DNA from: Oxalobacter paraformigenes
GTDB lineage: Bacteria; Pseudomonadota; Gammaproteobacteria; Burkholderiales; Burkholderiaceae_D
Direction: 5' to 3'
DNA: 64,000 nucleotides
Assembly: GCF_000158475.2 (NCBI RefSeq)
Contig: NZ_KI392031.1
Span: 526,287 to 590,286 of the forward strand
Numbering within the stretch: position 1 is the stretch's first letter; each line of letters starts with the position of its first letter. The notes beneath the pieces are model-generated. The model did not search any database and was not told where the DNA came from. It saw only the letters and a program-made list of their open reading frames with translations. This document shows positions 1 to 9,603 of the stretch, one piece after another. Both the position numbers and the translations under genes were made by a program.

Positions 1-642
1 TACGGCGCTGTTTTCCGGGGGCGGGACGCCTGCCGTTTTTCCGTTTGCCTCTTCCCCGTTTTTGTTTTCCGCTTCTCCCATTCCTTTTTTTCGCATGCAA
101 CTGAGGGTTTTTCTTTTTTTGTTCTGCTAATACTCATTTCTGTATTTTTGGCTTTTTTTAACCGCATGATTTTTATCGGTTTTTTTGTTAAGTTGCCTTG
201 GCGTGAAGAAGGCGGGCAACGGTGTCGCCCGCGGACGGTTTTCCGTTTTCGTCTGTTTTTCCCTGAAATTTGATAGACTTACGCTGTTCTCTTGTCGAAA
301 TGGAAAGAGTGGATGGGTCTGTTAATGAGTATTAACAGACCTTGACCGGATGGCGGGTTTCGTCTTTTCCGCACAACATCATTTTTTGCGGGTTTCCCCG
401 TTCGGGGAAGCTTCTTTCGCCGGGCGGATTTTTGCGGCGGATTTTTTCCCGGCCTCAAAAAAAACGGCAAATCCGGGAGGCGGCAACTGCCGCGTTCCTG
501 TCATGACCGCTGTGGCAGGGCGCGATTGCCGGCGCGGGACGGGAGGGAATGACGCCGGAACGGTTTTCATCGGGTATACTGACCGGATCGCAGGGGTTTG
601 CGGACGGCTTTTGGCCATTCCGTTTTCTGAAAGGAGGCTTGT
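1..642. other. gene-free upstream region with short inverted repeats
   Basis: I see no credible coding sequence here. The DNA is T-rich on the plus strand in its first 280 bases. It holds the 26-base palindrome at 316-341 and a related inverted copy at 123-138, described separately. The ORFs that cross 279-960 are shadows of the downstream ATPase gene or have noncoding composition. Confidence 0.6.
316..341. repeat. perfect 11-bp inverted repeat, possible operator
   Basis: GGTCTGTTAAT and ATTAACAGACC flank the loop GAGT and pair perfectly over 11 bases. No T-run follows, so it does not look like a terminator. A 15/16 match to one side plus loop (AATGAGTATTAACAGA) lies inverted at 123-138, and TATTAACAGAC recurs at 3095-3105 ahead of the autotransporter gene. 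A protein-binding site is the simplest reading. Confidence 0.5.
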
Positions 643-1962
643 GTGCTGTCTTCGTTTTCGATTCGCAATTTCCGCTCCATTCTCGATATGACGGTCAATT
701 TTTCCTTTGCGGAAAAAAAGGCGCCGGCCGGGTTCCGGGAGTCGGATACCGTTTTTTTCATCGGGTCCCAAAAGAACGGGCGGCTGGTGCCGGCGCTGGC
801 CCTGTACGGCTCGAACGCTTCGGGCAAATCGAATGTCCTGATGGCGCTGGGGACGTTCAGGGAATGCGCGGTTTCCGGTGTAGAGGGCAAGTTCCATCCC
901 AACAAGCTGCATCCCGGTTTACGCCCGACGATGTTTGAGGCCTCGTTTGTCCGTGACGGCAAACGTTTTGTCTATGCCATCGAGTATGACCGGGACGAAT
1001 TCCTGAAGGAATCGCTGATGCTGGACAATACGGTGCTTTTTGCGCTGGAAGCGGAACGCCATTATGTCGATCCGGTGGCGACGCCCGCCTATCCGGCCGC
1101 GCGGCTGGAAGAGATTTTCCGGGTCGAGTGCAGTACGCCGCAGGGCAAGCAGACGGCGTCGTTTCTGTCGGTGATCGGCAAGCGTTATCCGGGATTGAAT
1201 CCGCTGGTGACGGCGGTTTATGATTTTTTCAATGACGGGATCGTGGTGTTAAGCGAAAACAGCATTCATATTTCGCGCGGCGTGGATAGGCTGGCTGGCG
1301 TGCTGGAAAAGGCGGACGATCCCGACCCGTTAAGGAACGCGTTTGGACGGATTACGGAATTGCTGGAAAGTCTGGATATCCAGATCAACCGGATGGAACT
1401 GAACCGCAAACGCATGCGGCTCGACCGCGACGCGCGCGCGCGGAATTATCTGGATGTCGATCCCGAGTTTCTGACTTGCCTGACGAGTTTCGAGAAGGAA
1501 GGCGAGAATATCGTGTTAAATACCGACCGTATCCGCTCGTTTCATCAGGATGCCGAAGGCAAGGAGGTCGAGTTCGATTTCATGACGGAAGAGTCGAGCG
1601 GCACGCAGATCGTGGCGGGACTTCTGGGCGTTTTTCTGGCGGCGCTGGAAAGCGGCGGGGTGGTGGCGGTCGATGAGCTGGATCGCTCGCTTCATCCGCT
1701 TTTGCTGATCGAGATGGTGCGCCTTTTCAAGGACAGGCGGTACAACGACCGGGGAGCGCAGCTTGTTTTCACGGCGCACAATACCGATATCCTGGACGCG
1801 AATCTCTTGCGCGTGTCGGAGGTGGGGATCGTCAGCAAGACCTTGCGGGACGGTTCGGTGATGACCCGGATTTCGGATTTCCGCCATGTCGGCAATATCG
1901 CGAATTTCAGGAAACAGTATCTGACCGGCCGTTTTTCAGGCATTCCCTTTCCTTATATCTGA
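643..1962 (+). CDS. RloA/AbiLi-like AAA ATPase, probable phage-defence subunit
   Basis: The gene encodes a 439-residue ABC/SMC-like AAA ATPase. A P-loop, GSNASGKSN, lies at residues 56-64. An ABC-signature-like EESSGTQ lies near 316-322, a Walker B stretch VVAVDELD near 340-347, and a D-loop/H-loop region with LVFTAHNTD after that. The order is that of the AAA_15/RloA group (AbiLi in lactococcal AbiL). The start is GTG at 643, preceded by AAGGAGG at 631-637. Its stop is four bases from the start of a RloB-like gene, so the two are almost certainly co-translated. By family, such ATPases sense phage infection and license a partner nuclease or toxin. That role is inferred and not visible in the sequence. 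Confidence 0.8.
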   Translation: MLSSFSIRNFRSILDMTVNFSFAEKKAPAGFRESDTVFFIGSQKNGRLVPALALYGSNASGKSNVLMALGTFRECAVSGVEGKFHPNKLHPGLRPTMFEASFVRDGKRFVYAIEYDRDEFLKESLMLDNTVLFALEAERHYVDPVATPAYPAARLEEIFRVECSTPQGKQTASFLSVIGKRYPGLNPLVTAVYDFFNDGIVVLSENSIHISRGVDRLAGVLEKADDPDPLRNAFGRITELLESLDIQINRMELNRKRMRLDRDARARNYLDVDPEFLTCLTSFEKEGENIVLNTDRIRSFHQDAEGKEVEFDFMTEESSGTQIVAGLLGVFLAALESGGVVAVDELDRSLHPLLLIEMVRLFKDRRYNDRGAQLVFTAHNTDILDANLLRVSEVGIVSKTLRDGSVMTRISDFRHVGNIANFRKQYLTGRFSGIPFPYI

Positions 1963-1966
1963 AACA

Positions 1967-2572
1967 ATGGGCAAAAAGAAACGCAAACCGCTGACCGAGA
2001 CGGTGGTCGTCATTTGCGAGGGCGCTTCGGAATATGTTTATTTGCAGGAGATAAACCGTTTTTTCCGCGAACACAAAATCCGGCTCGCCTTTGCCGCCAG
2101 GGTGATCGGCAGCGGTGTTTACAAGGCGGCGGTGAACCGGTACCGCGACGTTCGCCGCGAACTGAAAGACGCCGAGATCGTGATCTGGGTGGATCGGGAC
2201 ATTTATCTGCACAGCCAGAAAAAGCTCTATGAGAACAAGCCCGATACGGTGCCCGATTTTCTTTTTTCCCGCATGAATTTCGAGGATTTTCTCGCGCTGC
2301 ATATGGATCGGCGGACGTTGATGAAATGGCAGGCGGTCTGCGAGGAACACCACCATTTTTCCGAACCGCTGCCGTCCGGGATTTATTTGCCGCTTTACAG
2401 GGTGGCCTGTTTTCCCGCTTACAAAAAGGGCAAGCTGCCTTTTAAAATCACCGATGAGACACTGGGGCGTCTTTTCGCCAACCTGAAACGCAAGCAGGTG
2501 CGCTTCAAATGCGATTTCGGCACGTTTCTGGAAGAACGGATGCGGATTGTGGAACAGCAGGATGAGGAGTGA
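1967..2572 (+). CDS. RloB/AbiLii-like TOPRIM-fold partner protein
   Basis: This is a 201-residue cytoplasmic protein of the RloB type. The N-terminal pattern VVICEGASE (E18 and E22) followed by IVIWVDRD (D76 and D78) is what a TOPRIM-like catalytic core shows: one glutamate and a DxD pair for metal binding. The start ATG lies 4 bp after the stop of the ATPase, with only a weak Shine-Dalgarno sequence, so translational coupling is likely. RloA/RloB pairs occur in restriction loci and as the AbiL abortive-infection system. By analogy this subunit would be the nuclease-like effector controlled by the upstream ATPase. No methylase or restriction gene is seen nearby, so the pair appears to be free-standing. 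Confidence 0.75.
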   Translation: MGKKKRKPLTETVVVICEGASEYVYLQEINRFFREHKIRLAFAARVIGSGVYKAAVNRYRDVRRELKDAEIVIWVDRDIYLHSQKKLYENKPDTVPDFLFSRMNFEDFLALHMDRRTLMKWQAVCEEHHHFSEPLPSGIYLPLYRVACFPAYKKGKLPFKITDETLGRLFANLKRKQVRFKCDFGTFLEERMRIVEQQDEE

Positions 2573-3135
2573 GGGACTGCCCGTAAAGGGGGTGTTCTGT
2601 CTGCATGTCCGCTTCTGTTCAGGTGAAATCGCCACAGGGCAGGGCTGTTCCCGATAAACGAAAGGGTGTACAGGACAGGTTCCCGTGTCAGGCAGAATCG
2701 GTTTCAGGCAAACACAGCCGTTTTCCGGTTGGGCGGAAAGGAACGGGAAGCACATCGTACCGTCAGCGGGAAACGGGTGGAAGACCGGCGCTTTCATGTA
2801 TCGCCATGCAGGCGGAAGGTCTCATGACTGGCCGGCGTATGACCGGTGTTGTGCAGGCGATACACCGTTCGGGAACGGTCAATGTCCGGCAATAACCGTT
2901 AACGGATTTATTTCTCATGCCACCCATACCGTGAACCACAGCGCCAAGTTTATCAAAAACAAGGGAAAAAACCGGAAGACCGCGGATTTCCCCTTTCCTT
3001 TTTTTCCGGACTGATTGACGGCATTTATCAGAATGGAAAATAAAAACCCCATTTAAATCATATTGTTACTGAATTCCAAACATCCGTTAACGGTTATTAA
3101 CAGACATTTGCGGTGTCAATCAGGTTGGGGGAGAA
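2573..3135. other. intergenic region upstream of autotransporter with inverted 16-mers
   Basis: No gene is supported here. Two copies of a 16-base sequence face each other: ATAACCGTTAACGGAT at 2892-2907 and its exact reverse complement at 3082-3097. Each contains the 10-base palindrome CCGTTAACGG. The downstream copy runs directly into TATTAACAGAC. The region should carry the promoter and control sites of the autotransporter gene. I could not pick a convincing -35/-10 pair. Confidence 0.5.
2892..3097. repeat. pair of inverted 16-bp repeats (2892-2907 and 3082-3097)
   Basis: The two 16-mers are exact reverse complements, 174 bases apart, and each centres on CCGTTAACGG. Their position 39 bp upstream of the autotransporter start suggests paired operator sites that could support looping. 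The ends of a small non-autonomous element are an alternative. Confidence 0.5.
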
Positions 3136-5751
3136 ATGAACCGGATATTCAGGGTGTTGTTTGGCAGGACAAGCGAGATGAATGGGGTATGCGGGGAGAC
3201 GGCGGAAAACCGGGGGATGCATCCGCTAAAAGCAACGGTAGCCATCACGGCGCTGGCGATGACGGGGATGGCCGGGGAAGCGGTCGCGGCGGTTTCATGG
3301 GTTGATGGGGAATACCTTGTTTCAGGCAAGGGGATAACGACACAGGAAGAAGCGAATGCCATTCATTTTTCCGGAGACGTAACCCTCATCAAAAAATCAC
3401 CGGATTTATATGCTGGCCTGATTGGTGATGCCGGAAGCAAAACGGATGAGGCTCTTTCATTCGATGGGCAAAATCAGTCCGCGGTGTTTTCCACGGAAGG
3501 GGATACAAGAGGTGTCGGCGGGGTTATCGGTAGTGTGAACAATCCGGTCCGTTTTTTGAACTTCAGGGATCTGACTTTTAAAGCGAATACCGGTAATGTC
3601 ATTAACGGCACGCAACTGAATATAGGTCAGTCAGGCGCATCCATAGACACCCTGAATATTCTGACCCATGAGAAATCCGGCGCGAATTACGCCTGGATAG
3701 TGTACGGGAAGTACGACGGAAACGAATGGCAGAAGGCGACCAGTCAGGTTTACAGCAAGACCGTCAATATTGGCGCATTCGATAACCCGGCCAGGTATGG
3801 TGTCTCGGCAGCCAATAAAGGCACACTGTATGTTGAATCGGAACAAACCCGGATTTATTCAAAAGGGGCTGCAATAAACGCGCAAAAAGATACGAAACTC
3901 ACGATCAGGGCGCGAAAGGCAGACGGCAGCGGTCAATTGGGCCTTTATACGAACGATATTACCCTTCATGCTTCTGGCGGCACTCTGGAACTTGATGCGG
4001 ATAAGCTTGAGGTGGTTTCTTCATATGAAGATTCACCCGCTGCACGGAATCTTGCCCTGTTTGCTTATAATGGGGCAACGGTAGATATCAAAGCCGATAC
4101 GGCGACTTTCAGCACGGTAAACAATGCGACCGGTGAAAATGATGCAAATGCGTTTGTATTAAATTCGACAGCCGGTTCAAACGTCAGTATCACCACCCGA
4201 AAGAGCCTGACCATTAATGGCGGGATTGGTTCAGCGCTTTCCAATACGGATGGTGAAACGTATCCGGGATCATCACTGACCTTGACTGCTGACGGTGGCA
4301 GGATGACTGTCAACGGGGATATTCAAAGTGTCAACAGCTATGAGGCAGGGGAAAGTTTTAATCATCAGAGGATAAACCTTGTTGCCCGTTCCGGCGCCAT
4401 TGTGGAGACTCATGGCGAAATCAGGGATAACGGTACTTCAGGAGTTGGCGGCGTTTCCATTGAGCTGGCGGATTCGACATGGAATGTCGGCGGGATGAAA
4501 AATAACCTGAACACCATCACAGGCGATCATGCCCTCATCAACAACCATGTCGATGCGCAGATACAGGTGGGGGAACTGAAAACAGAACAGGGAAGCATGA
4601 CCACCTATAATACGGGCAGCGCAACGGAAGGCCAGTTGAAAATCGGGAAAAAAGAGGGAGGGCTGACCGTCCTGCTCGATAGCCGGGGCGTGGATGAACT
4701 CGGTGGAAGCAGCGCAGCGGAAGCGGCTGGAAAGCTGGCGGCCATAGCCGAAGTGGAAAGCGGCGACAAGGCTGTCACGTATGCCACTGAAGAAGGTTCG
4801 GTTATCGGAAAAATGGAAGTCAAAACCGATGCATCGGGCAATATTACCCGTGTATCGGAAGCCAAAAACACGGTCACCGACAGCCTGCAAAAAATCGGCG
4901 CGATGAACTTTTTAAGCTTCCGTGCGCAGACAAACGACGTATCCAGACGCATGGGCGATTTGCGCACGATGCCGCAAGCCGACGGAGCCTGGGCCAGAGC
5001 CATTGCGGGCCAAAGCGAATACAAAAGCATCCACAACACCTACCAGACCCTGCAAATCGGAGGCGACAAACGGATCGGCAACTTCTATGTCGGCGGAACC
5101 GCCAGCTACACCGATGGAGACGGCAAACTCCATAACGGCACGACCGACGACAAGAACTGGAACTTCGGAATATACGGAGGGTGGATAAACGACGACGGCC
5201 AGTACATCGACGTGATCGTCAAACGGCACAAACTGGAAACCGACTTCGACCTGCACAACACAAGCGGAACCGGCGTATCGGGAAGCTACGATACCTGGGG
5301 AACTTCCGCCAGCGTCGAATACGGATGGAGAGTCGGCATAGGCGGTACCCCCTACTACCTCGAACCGCAGGCCGAACTCATGCTCGGTCACCTGAACGGC
5401 GTCAACTACCGAACCGGCGCGGGAACCGACGTCAAACAGGAAGGAATCGACACGGCAGTAGGGCGACTGGGCCTGGCAGCGGGCTGGGTCAGTCCGGAAA
5501 AGAAGGGAAGTGCCTACATCAAGGCCAGCGTCCTGCATGACTGGGAAGGAGACGCGAAGACACGAGTTGGCAAAGGAAACATCAGCCGGAGCTATACCGA
5601 AGAAATGGGCGGCACCTGGGGAGAATTCGCGCTGGGCGGCACCTGGAACATCAACAAGAGCCTTGCGGCCTATGGCGAAGTGGAAACGACCGCCGGCAGC
5701 CCGGTCAGAACCACCTATCAGGTCAGCGGAGGCATCCGTTACAGCTTCTGA
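3136..5751 (+). CDS. type Va autotransporter with extended signal peptide
   Basis: The protein has 871 residues. The first ~51 form an extended signal peptide: an N-terminal MNRIFRVLFG-type extension, then a basic/polar stretch and a hydrophobic core ending in AVAA. Residues ~52-600 are a low-complexity, Thr/Asn/Gly-rich passenger of short beta-type repeats, typical of a right-handed beta-helix. The last ~255 residues, from about 617 (GAWARAIAG), form the 12-strand outer-membrane beta-barrel and end in GGIRYSF with the expected terminal Phe. GGGGGAGAA sits just before the ATG. The passenger has no recognisable protease triad, so an adhesin role is more likely than an enzymatic one. The passenger DNA is more AT-rich than its neighbours. 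Confidence 0.92.
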   Translation: MNRIFRVLFGRTSEMNGVCGETAENRGMHPLKATVAITALAMTGMAGEAVAAVSWVDGEYLVSGKGITTQEEANAIHFSGDVTLIKKSPDLYAGLIGDAGSKTDEALSFDGQNQSAVFSTEGDTRGVGGVIGSVNNPVRFLNFRDLTFKANTGNVINGTQLNIGQSGASIDTLNILTHEKSGANYAWIVYGKYDGNEWQKATSQVYSKTVNIGAFDNPARYGVSAANKGTLYVESEQTRIYSKGAAINAQKDTKLTIRARKADGSGQLGLYTNDITLHASGGTLELDADKLEVVSSYEDSPAARNLALFAYNGATVDIKADTATFSTVNNATGENDANAFVLNSTAGSNVSITTRKSLTINGGIGSALSNTDGETYPGSSLTLTADGGRMTVNGDIQSVNSYEAGESFNHQRINLVARSGAIVETHGEIRDNGTSGVGGVSIELADSTWNVGGMKNNLNTITGDHALINNHVDAQIQVGELKTEQGSMTTYNTGSATEGQLKIGKKEGGLTVLLDSRGVDELGGSSAAEAAGKLAAIAEVESGDKAVTYATEEGSVIGKMEVKTDASGNITRVSEAKNTVTDSLQKIGAMNFLSFRAQTNDVSRRMGDLRTMPQADGAWARAIAGQSEYKSIHNTYQTLQIGGDKRIGNFYVGGTASYTDGDGKLHNGTTDDKNWNFGIYGGWINDDGQYIDVIVKRHKLETDFDLHNTSGTGVSGSYDTWGTSASVEYGWRVGIGGTPYYLEPQAELMLGHLNGVNYRTGAGTDVKQEGIDTAVGRLGLAAGWVSPEKKGSAYIKASVLHDWEGDAKTRVGKGNISRSYTEEMGGTWGEFALGGTWNINKSLAAYGEVETTAGSPVRTTYQVSGGIRYSF

Positions 5752-6259
5752 TGGACCCGAAAGCGCTTTCCCGTCTGACGGAGAAAGCGGGCTTTTCCCT
5801 TTCCCCTGTCTTTTAAAAAAAGGCGGGGGTTTTTGTTTGGGCAGTAGCGGGCAAAGAGAAGGGAAAAGAAACGAAAGAATGCAAACGGGAAAACCGGAAA
5901 AAGCGGAGAAGAAGCGGCGGGGGATGCCAGTCAAACAGGCAGAGGGGAAAAGGGATTGAAAAGGAAAGGAAAAAACGGGAAATACACGGAGTTGTCCACA
6001 GAAAACGGGGATAAACGGGCCGGCAGGTAAAAAAGGGAAACACGGGAGGGCCGTTCGGGATGTCCGGTTTCCTGTGGCGGTAAAAATGGAAAGGAAAAAG
6101 CGGGAATGGCCGGGGAAGGTATGGTGCGGTCAGGCTTTTTCCGGGGTGCTTGGTGAAAACGGCGATGTGGCGGGCGATGAAAGGGGAAACCATGCCCCGG
6201 ATGTTTCCGGAGGAACGGGGGAACCTCCGGAAAAAAGGGGATGGCCGGCATGAAAAACC
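5752..6259. other. convergent intergenic region
   Basis: Apart from the terminator at its left end, this purine-rich stretch between two convergent genes shows no gene, RNA or repeat that I can support. Confidence 0.5.
5764..5796 (+). terminator. intrinsic terminator of the autotransporter gene
   Basis: CGCTTTC (5764-5770) pairs with GAAAGCG (5783-5789), with an inner CCGT/ACGG stem, followed by a T-rich stretch. It lies 13 bp after the stop. Confidence 0.75.
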
Positions 6260-8626
6260 CTAGCGGTGTTTCCGTTTTTTCAGCGCGGTCTCAAGCTGTT
6301 TTAGCGCCTGTTTCAGCCTGGCGGCCGGGCAGGCGATGTTGATGCGGGCGAATCCTTTTCCACCGGGGCCGAAGATTTCGCCGTCGTCCAGCCACAGACC
6401 CGCTTCGTTCACGATGAAGTCGTCCAGTTTCTTGCCCATCAGGCCGGTACCGGAAAAGTCGAGCCAGGGAAGGTAGGTGCCTTCCGGTTCGATCAGGTCA
6501 ACGCCCGGCAGGCGTTCGGCAACGAATTGGCGCAGGATCGCCAGATTGCCGGAGAGATAGGCCAAAAGAGCGTTCAGCCATTTTTCGCCGTCTTCGTAGG
6601 CAGCCTGCGCGGCGACGAGGCCGGCGGTGTTCATCTGGCTGTAGCCGGTGGCGTCGATTTCACGCTGGAACTGGCGGCGGATCGCTTCATTGGCGATGAA
6701 GATGTTGGAGACTTGCAAGCCGGCGAGGTTGAAGGTTTTGCTGGGCGCGGTGCAGACGATGGCTTCCTGAAGGTATGGGTCGCCCAGCGTGCCGAACGGG
6801 GTATAAGTATGGCCCGGGAAGGTGAAATCGGCATGGATTTCGTCGGAAATGACGGTGACCTTGTGGGCATGGCAGATGTCGGCCATTGCCGTCAGTTCTT
6901 TTTTCGTCCAGACGCGGCCGACCGGGTTGTGCGGGTTGCAGAGGATGAAGAGCCGTACCCTGTTTTCGACGATTTTGCGTTCGAAGTCCGCGAAATCGAC
7001 GGTGTAGCGGCCCTCCCGCAGGATGAGTTCGTTGTTGACGACTTTGCGCCGGTTGTCGCGGATGGAAGCGGCAAAGGGGTAATAGACCGGCGGCTGGATC
7101 AGGATGGCGTCGCCTTCTCCGGTCAGGGCGCGGATGGCGGCGCAAATGGCGAAAACGACGCCCGGGGTTTTGACGAGCCATTCTTCTTTCACGTTCCAGT
7201 GGTGCCGCCGGGCGAACCAGCCTTGCAGGGCGGAAAAGTAGCCGGGTTTGGGTTCCGTATAACCGTAAATGGCGTGTTCGGCCATGTTCCGGAGGGCGGC
7301 GGTCACAGCCGGGGGACAGCGGAAATCCATGTCGGCGACCCACATCGGGATGACGTTTTCCGGTTTGCCGCGCGCTTTGGCGAAGTCGAATTTGAGCGAT
7401 CCGGTGCCGGTGCGGTCGATGATTTCATCGAAGTGGTAAGGGTCCGGACAACTGGAGGAGGGGCAGGCGGACGGGATATCCATGTCCATGGCCTGCGCCA
7501 GATCGGCGATCAGGTCGCCAGCGTTTTCCAGCCCGACCGAGAGGCGCAGCAAGCGGTTGGTGATGCCGCGGGCGTTGCGTTCGGCTTCCGGAATGGCGGC
7601 GTGCGTTTGCGTGGCCGGGTAGGTAATCAGGGTTTCGGTGCCGCCAAGGCTTTCGGCGAACCGGATGAGTCTGACGCGTTCGAGGATGCGGCGTACCAGT
7701 TTTTCGCCGCCGGCCGCTTCCGTGACCTCAAAGGAAATCATGCCGCCGAAGCCGGTGGCCTGTCTGAGGGATGTGTCATGTCCCTTGTGGCCGGGCAGGC
7801 CCGGATAGTGCACCTTGCCGACTTTCGGGCAGGCCGCGAGCCAGTGGGCGATCTGCCGGGCGGTTTCTTCCTGTTTTTTCAGGCGGACGGCCAGGGTTTT
7901 GAGACCGCGGGAGACGAGCCAGCTGTCGAAGGGCGCCAATGCCGCGCCGGTGGTCAGCCGGATGAATTTGAGTTTTTCGGCGACGATTTCCGAGTCGCAG
8001 ACGAGTATGCCGGCGACGGTGTCGTTGTGTCCGGCGAGATATTTGGTCGCGCTGTGCAAAACGATATCCGCGCCGAGTTCGATCGGCCGCTGGAAGACCG
8101 GCGACAGAAAGGTGTTATCGACGATCAGGAGGATATGGTTTTTTCGCGCGATGCGGGCGATCGCCCGGATATCGGTGACGTGCATTAACGGGTTGGTCGG
8201 CGTTTCGATGAAGATCGCCTTCGTTTCGGGCCGCAACAGGGCTTCGACTTTGGCGGGGTCGGAAGTGTCGGCCCAGTCGAAAGTCAGGCCGTTTTTCATC
8301 GAGATGCGGGAAAAGAGACGCCAGGTGCCGCCGTACAGGTCGTCGGAGGCGACGATGTGGTCGCCCGGCGAGAACAGTTCCATCAGGGCGGTGGCGGCGG
8401 CCATGCCGGAGGTGAAGGCCAGCGCGGCCGCGCCGCCTTCGAGTTCTGTCATGGTCGCTTCCAGCGCGTCGCGCGTCGGGTTGGTGTCGCGGGTGTAATC
8501 GTAGCCGGTGCTTTTGCCCAGTGCCGGATGGGCGAAAGTCGCGGTCTGGTAGATCGGGGTCGAGAGGGCGCCGCTTTTGTCGGTGTCCGCTTTCCCCGCA
8601 TGGATACAGAGGGTTTCCAGTTCCAT
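6260..8626 (-). CDS. fused trans-sulfuration PLP enzyme + MalY/PatB-type C-S lyase
   Basis: One 788-residue frame holds two fold-type-I PLP enzymes. Residues 1-380 are a Cys/Met-metabolism enzyme (cystathionine gamma-synthase/lyase type) with SGMAA near 73-77 and the PLP lysine in HSATKYLAGHND (K195). Residues ~400-788 are a MalY/PatB-type aminotransferase-like beta C-S lyase with MWVADMDF, NPHNPVGR, SDEIHAD and the PLP lysine in TAPSKTFN (K630). About 20 residues rich in Ser, Cys and Pro link them. Together they could turn an activated homoserine plus cysteine into cystathionine and then homocysteine, if domain 1 is a synthase. If domain 1 is a lyase or O-acetylhomoserine sulfhydrylase, the direction differs. 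Both active sites look intact. The gene follows cysK by 41 bp on the same strand, supporting a cysteine/methionine operon. Confidence 0.88.
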   Translation of the reverse strand: MELETLCIHAGKADTDKSGALSTPIYQTATFAHPALGKSTGYDYTRDTNPTRDALEATMTELEGGAAALAFTSGMAAATALMELFSPGDHIVASDDLYGGTWRLFSRISMKNGLTFDWADTSDPAKVEALLRPETKAIFIETPTNPLMHVTDIRAIARIARKNHILLIVDNTFLSPVFQRPIELGADIVLHSATKYLAGHNDTVAGILVCDSEIVAEKLKFIRLTTGAALAPFDSWLVSRGLKTLAVRLKKQEETARQIAHWLAACPKVGKVHYPGLPGHKGHDTSLRQATGFGGMISFEVTEAAGGEKLVRRILERVRLIRFAESLGGTETLITYPATQTHAAIPEAERNARGITNRLLRLSVGLENAGDLIADLAQAMDMDIPSACPSSSCPDPYHFDEIIDRTGTGSLKFDFAKARGKPENVIPMWVADMDFRCPPAVTAALRNMAEHAIYGYTEPKPGYFSALQGWFARRHHWNVKEEWLVKTPGVVFAICAAIRALTGEGDAILIQPPVYYPFAASIRDNRRKVVNNELILREGRYTVDFADFERKIVENRVRLFILCNPHNPVGRVWTKKELTAMADICHAHKVTVISDEIHADFTFPGHTYTPFGTLGDPYLQEAIVCTAPSKTFNLAGLQVSNIFIANEAIRRQFQREIDATGYSQMNTAGLVAAQAAYEDGEKWLNALLAYLSGNLAILRQFVAERLPGVDLIEPEGTYLPWLDFSGTGLMGKKLDDFIVNEAGLWLDDGEIFGPGGKGFARINIACPAARLKQALKQLETALKKRKHR

Positions 8627-8667
8627 TGATCGTCTCTTTTTCGTTGTCCTGATGGGTCAGGTTTCCG

Positions 8668-9603
8668 TCACGCGTCGGGAAACAGGGCCGTTGAAAGGTA
8701 ACGCTCGCCATTGTCGGCCAAAAGCGCCACAATGGTCTTGCCCCGGTTTTCCGGGCGTCTGGCCAGTTCGGTCGCCGCCCAGAGCGCCGCGCCGGACGAG
8801 ATGCCGACCAGTACGCCTTCGGTGTGGGCCAGCTGTTGCGCGGCGGCAAAGGCCGCTTCGTTCGGTACCGGCAGGACTTCGTCATAAACGGCGGTGTCCA
8901 GTACGCCGGGGATGAAGCCCGCGCCGATGCCCTGTATCTTGTGGGGGCCGCTCTGGCCGCCGGAAAGGACAGGCGAGGAAGCCGGTTCGACGGCGACGAC
9001 TTTGACGGCGGGATTTTTTTCTTTCAGGAAAGCGCCGGTTCCGGTCAGGGTGCCGCCGGTGCCGACGCCGGCAACGAAAATATCGACTTTTCCATCCGTA
9101 TCCCGCCAGATTTCCGGGCCGGTCGTCGCCTTGTGGGCAGCCGGGTTGGCGGGATTGTCGAATTGCAGGGGAACGAAGCTGCCGGGGATGGATTCGGCCA
9201 GTTCCTGCGCTTTTTCAATCGCGCCTTTCATGCCTTTGGCGCCTTCGGTCAACACGAGGTCGGCGCCGTAGCCGCGGATCAGTTTCTGGCGTTCGACGCT
9301 CATGGTGTCGGGCATGGTGATGATGATGCGGTAGCCGCGGGCGGCGGCAACAGCGGCCAGGCCGATGCCGGTATTGCCGGAGGTCGGTTCGATGATTGTC
9401 GAGCCGGGCACGAGCTTGCCTTCGGCTTCGGCCGCGTCGATCATGGCTTTGGCGACGCGGTCCTTGACGCTGCCGGCCGGATTGAAGTATTCCAGCTTCG
9501 CCAAAATAGGGGTGTCGAGCGAGTTTTTGGCGGCATAGCGGGACAGTTCGAGCAGGGGGGTGTTGCCGATCAGGTCGGTGGCGCTTTTGGCGATGTTTGG
9601 CAT
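8668..9603 (-). CDS. cysK: cysteine synthase A (O-acetylserine sulfhydrylase)
   Basis: This 311-residue cytoplasmic enzyme condenses O-acetylserine with sulfide to give cysteine. It carries DLIGNTPLL at the N-terminus, the PLP lysine in NPAGSVKDR (K47), the substrate loop EPTSGNTG and the phosphate-cup GVGTGGT. I chose the ATG at 9603 because it is preceded by GGAGCT and gives the usual MPNI...IGNTPLL start. A longer frame to 9666 has no support. The length is normal for CysK. An Rrf2 regulator lies upstream on the same strand and the fused trans-sulfuration gene lies 41 bp downstream. Confidence 0.95.
   Translation of the reverse strand: MPNIAKSATDLIGNTPLLELSRYAAKNSLDTPILAKLEYFNPAGSVKDRVAKAMIDAAEAEGKLVPGSTIIEPTSGNTGIGLAAVAAARGYRIIITMPDTMSVERQKLIRGYGADLVLTEGAKGMKGAIEKAQELAESIPGSFVPLQFDNPANPAAHKATTGPEIWRDTDGKVDIFVAGVGTGGTLTGTGAFLKEKNPAVKVVAVEPASSPVLSGGQSGPHKIQGIGAGFIPGVLDTAVYDEVLPVPNEAAFAAAQQLAHTEGVLVGISSGAALWAATELARRPENRGKTIVALLADNGERYLSTALFPDA

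Noticed and set aside
6527-8188. Plus-strand 553-codon frame opposite the fused PLP enzyme gene
   Set aside because: Shadow frame with Asp/Gly/Arg/Phe bias. The minus strand encodes an intact two-domain enzyme with all catalytic motifs.
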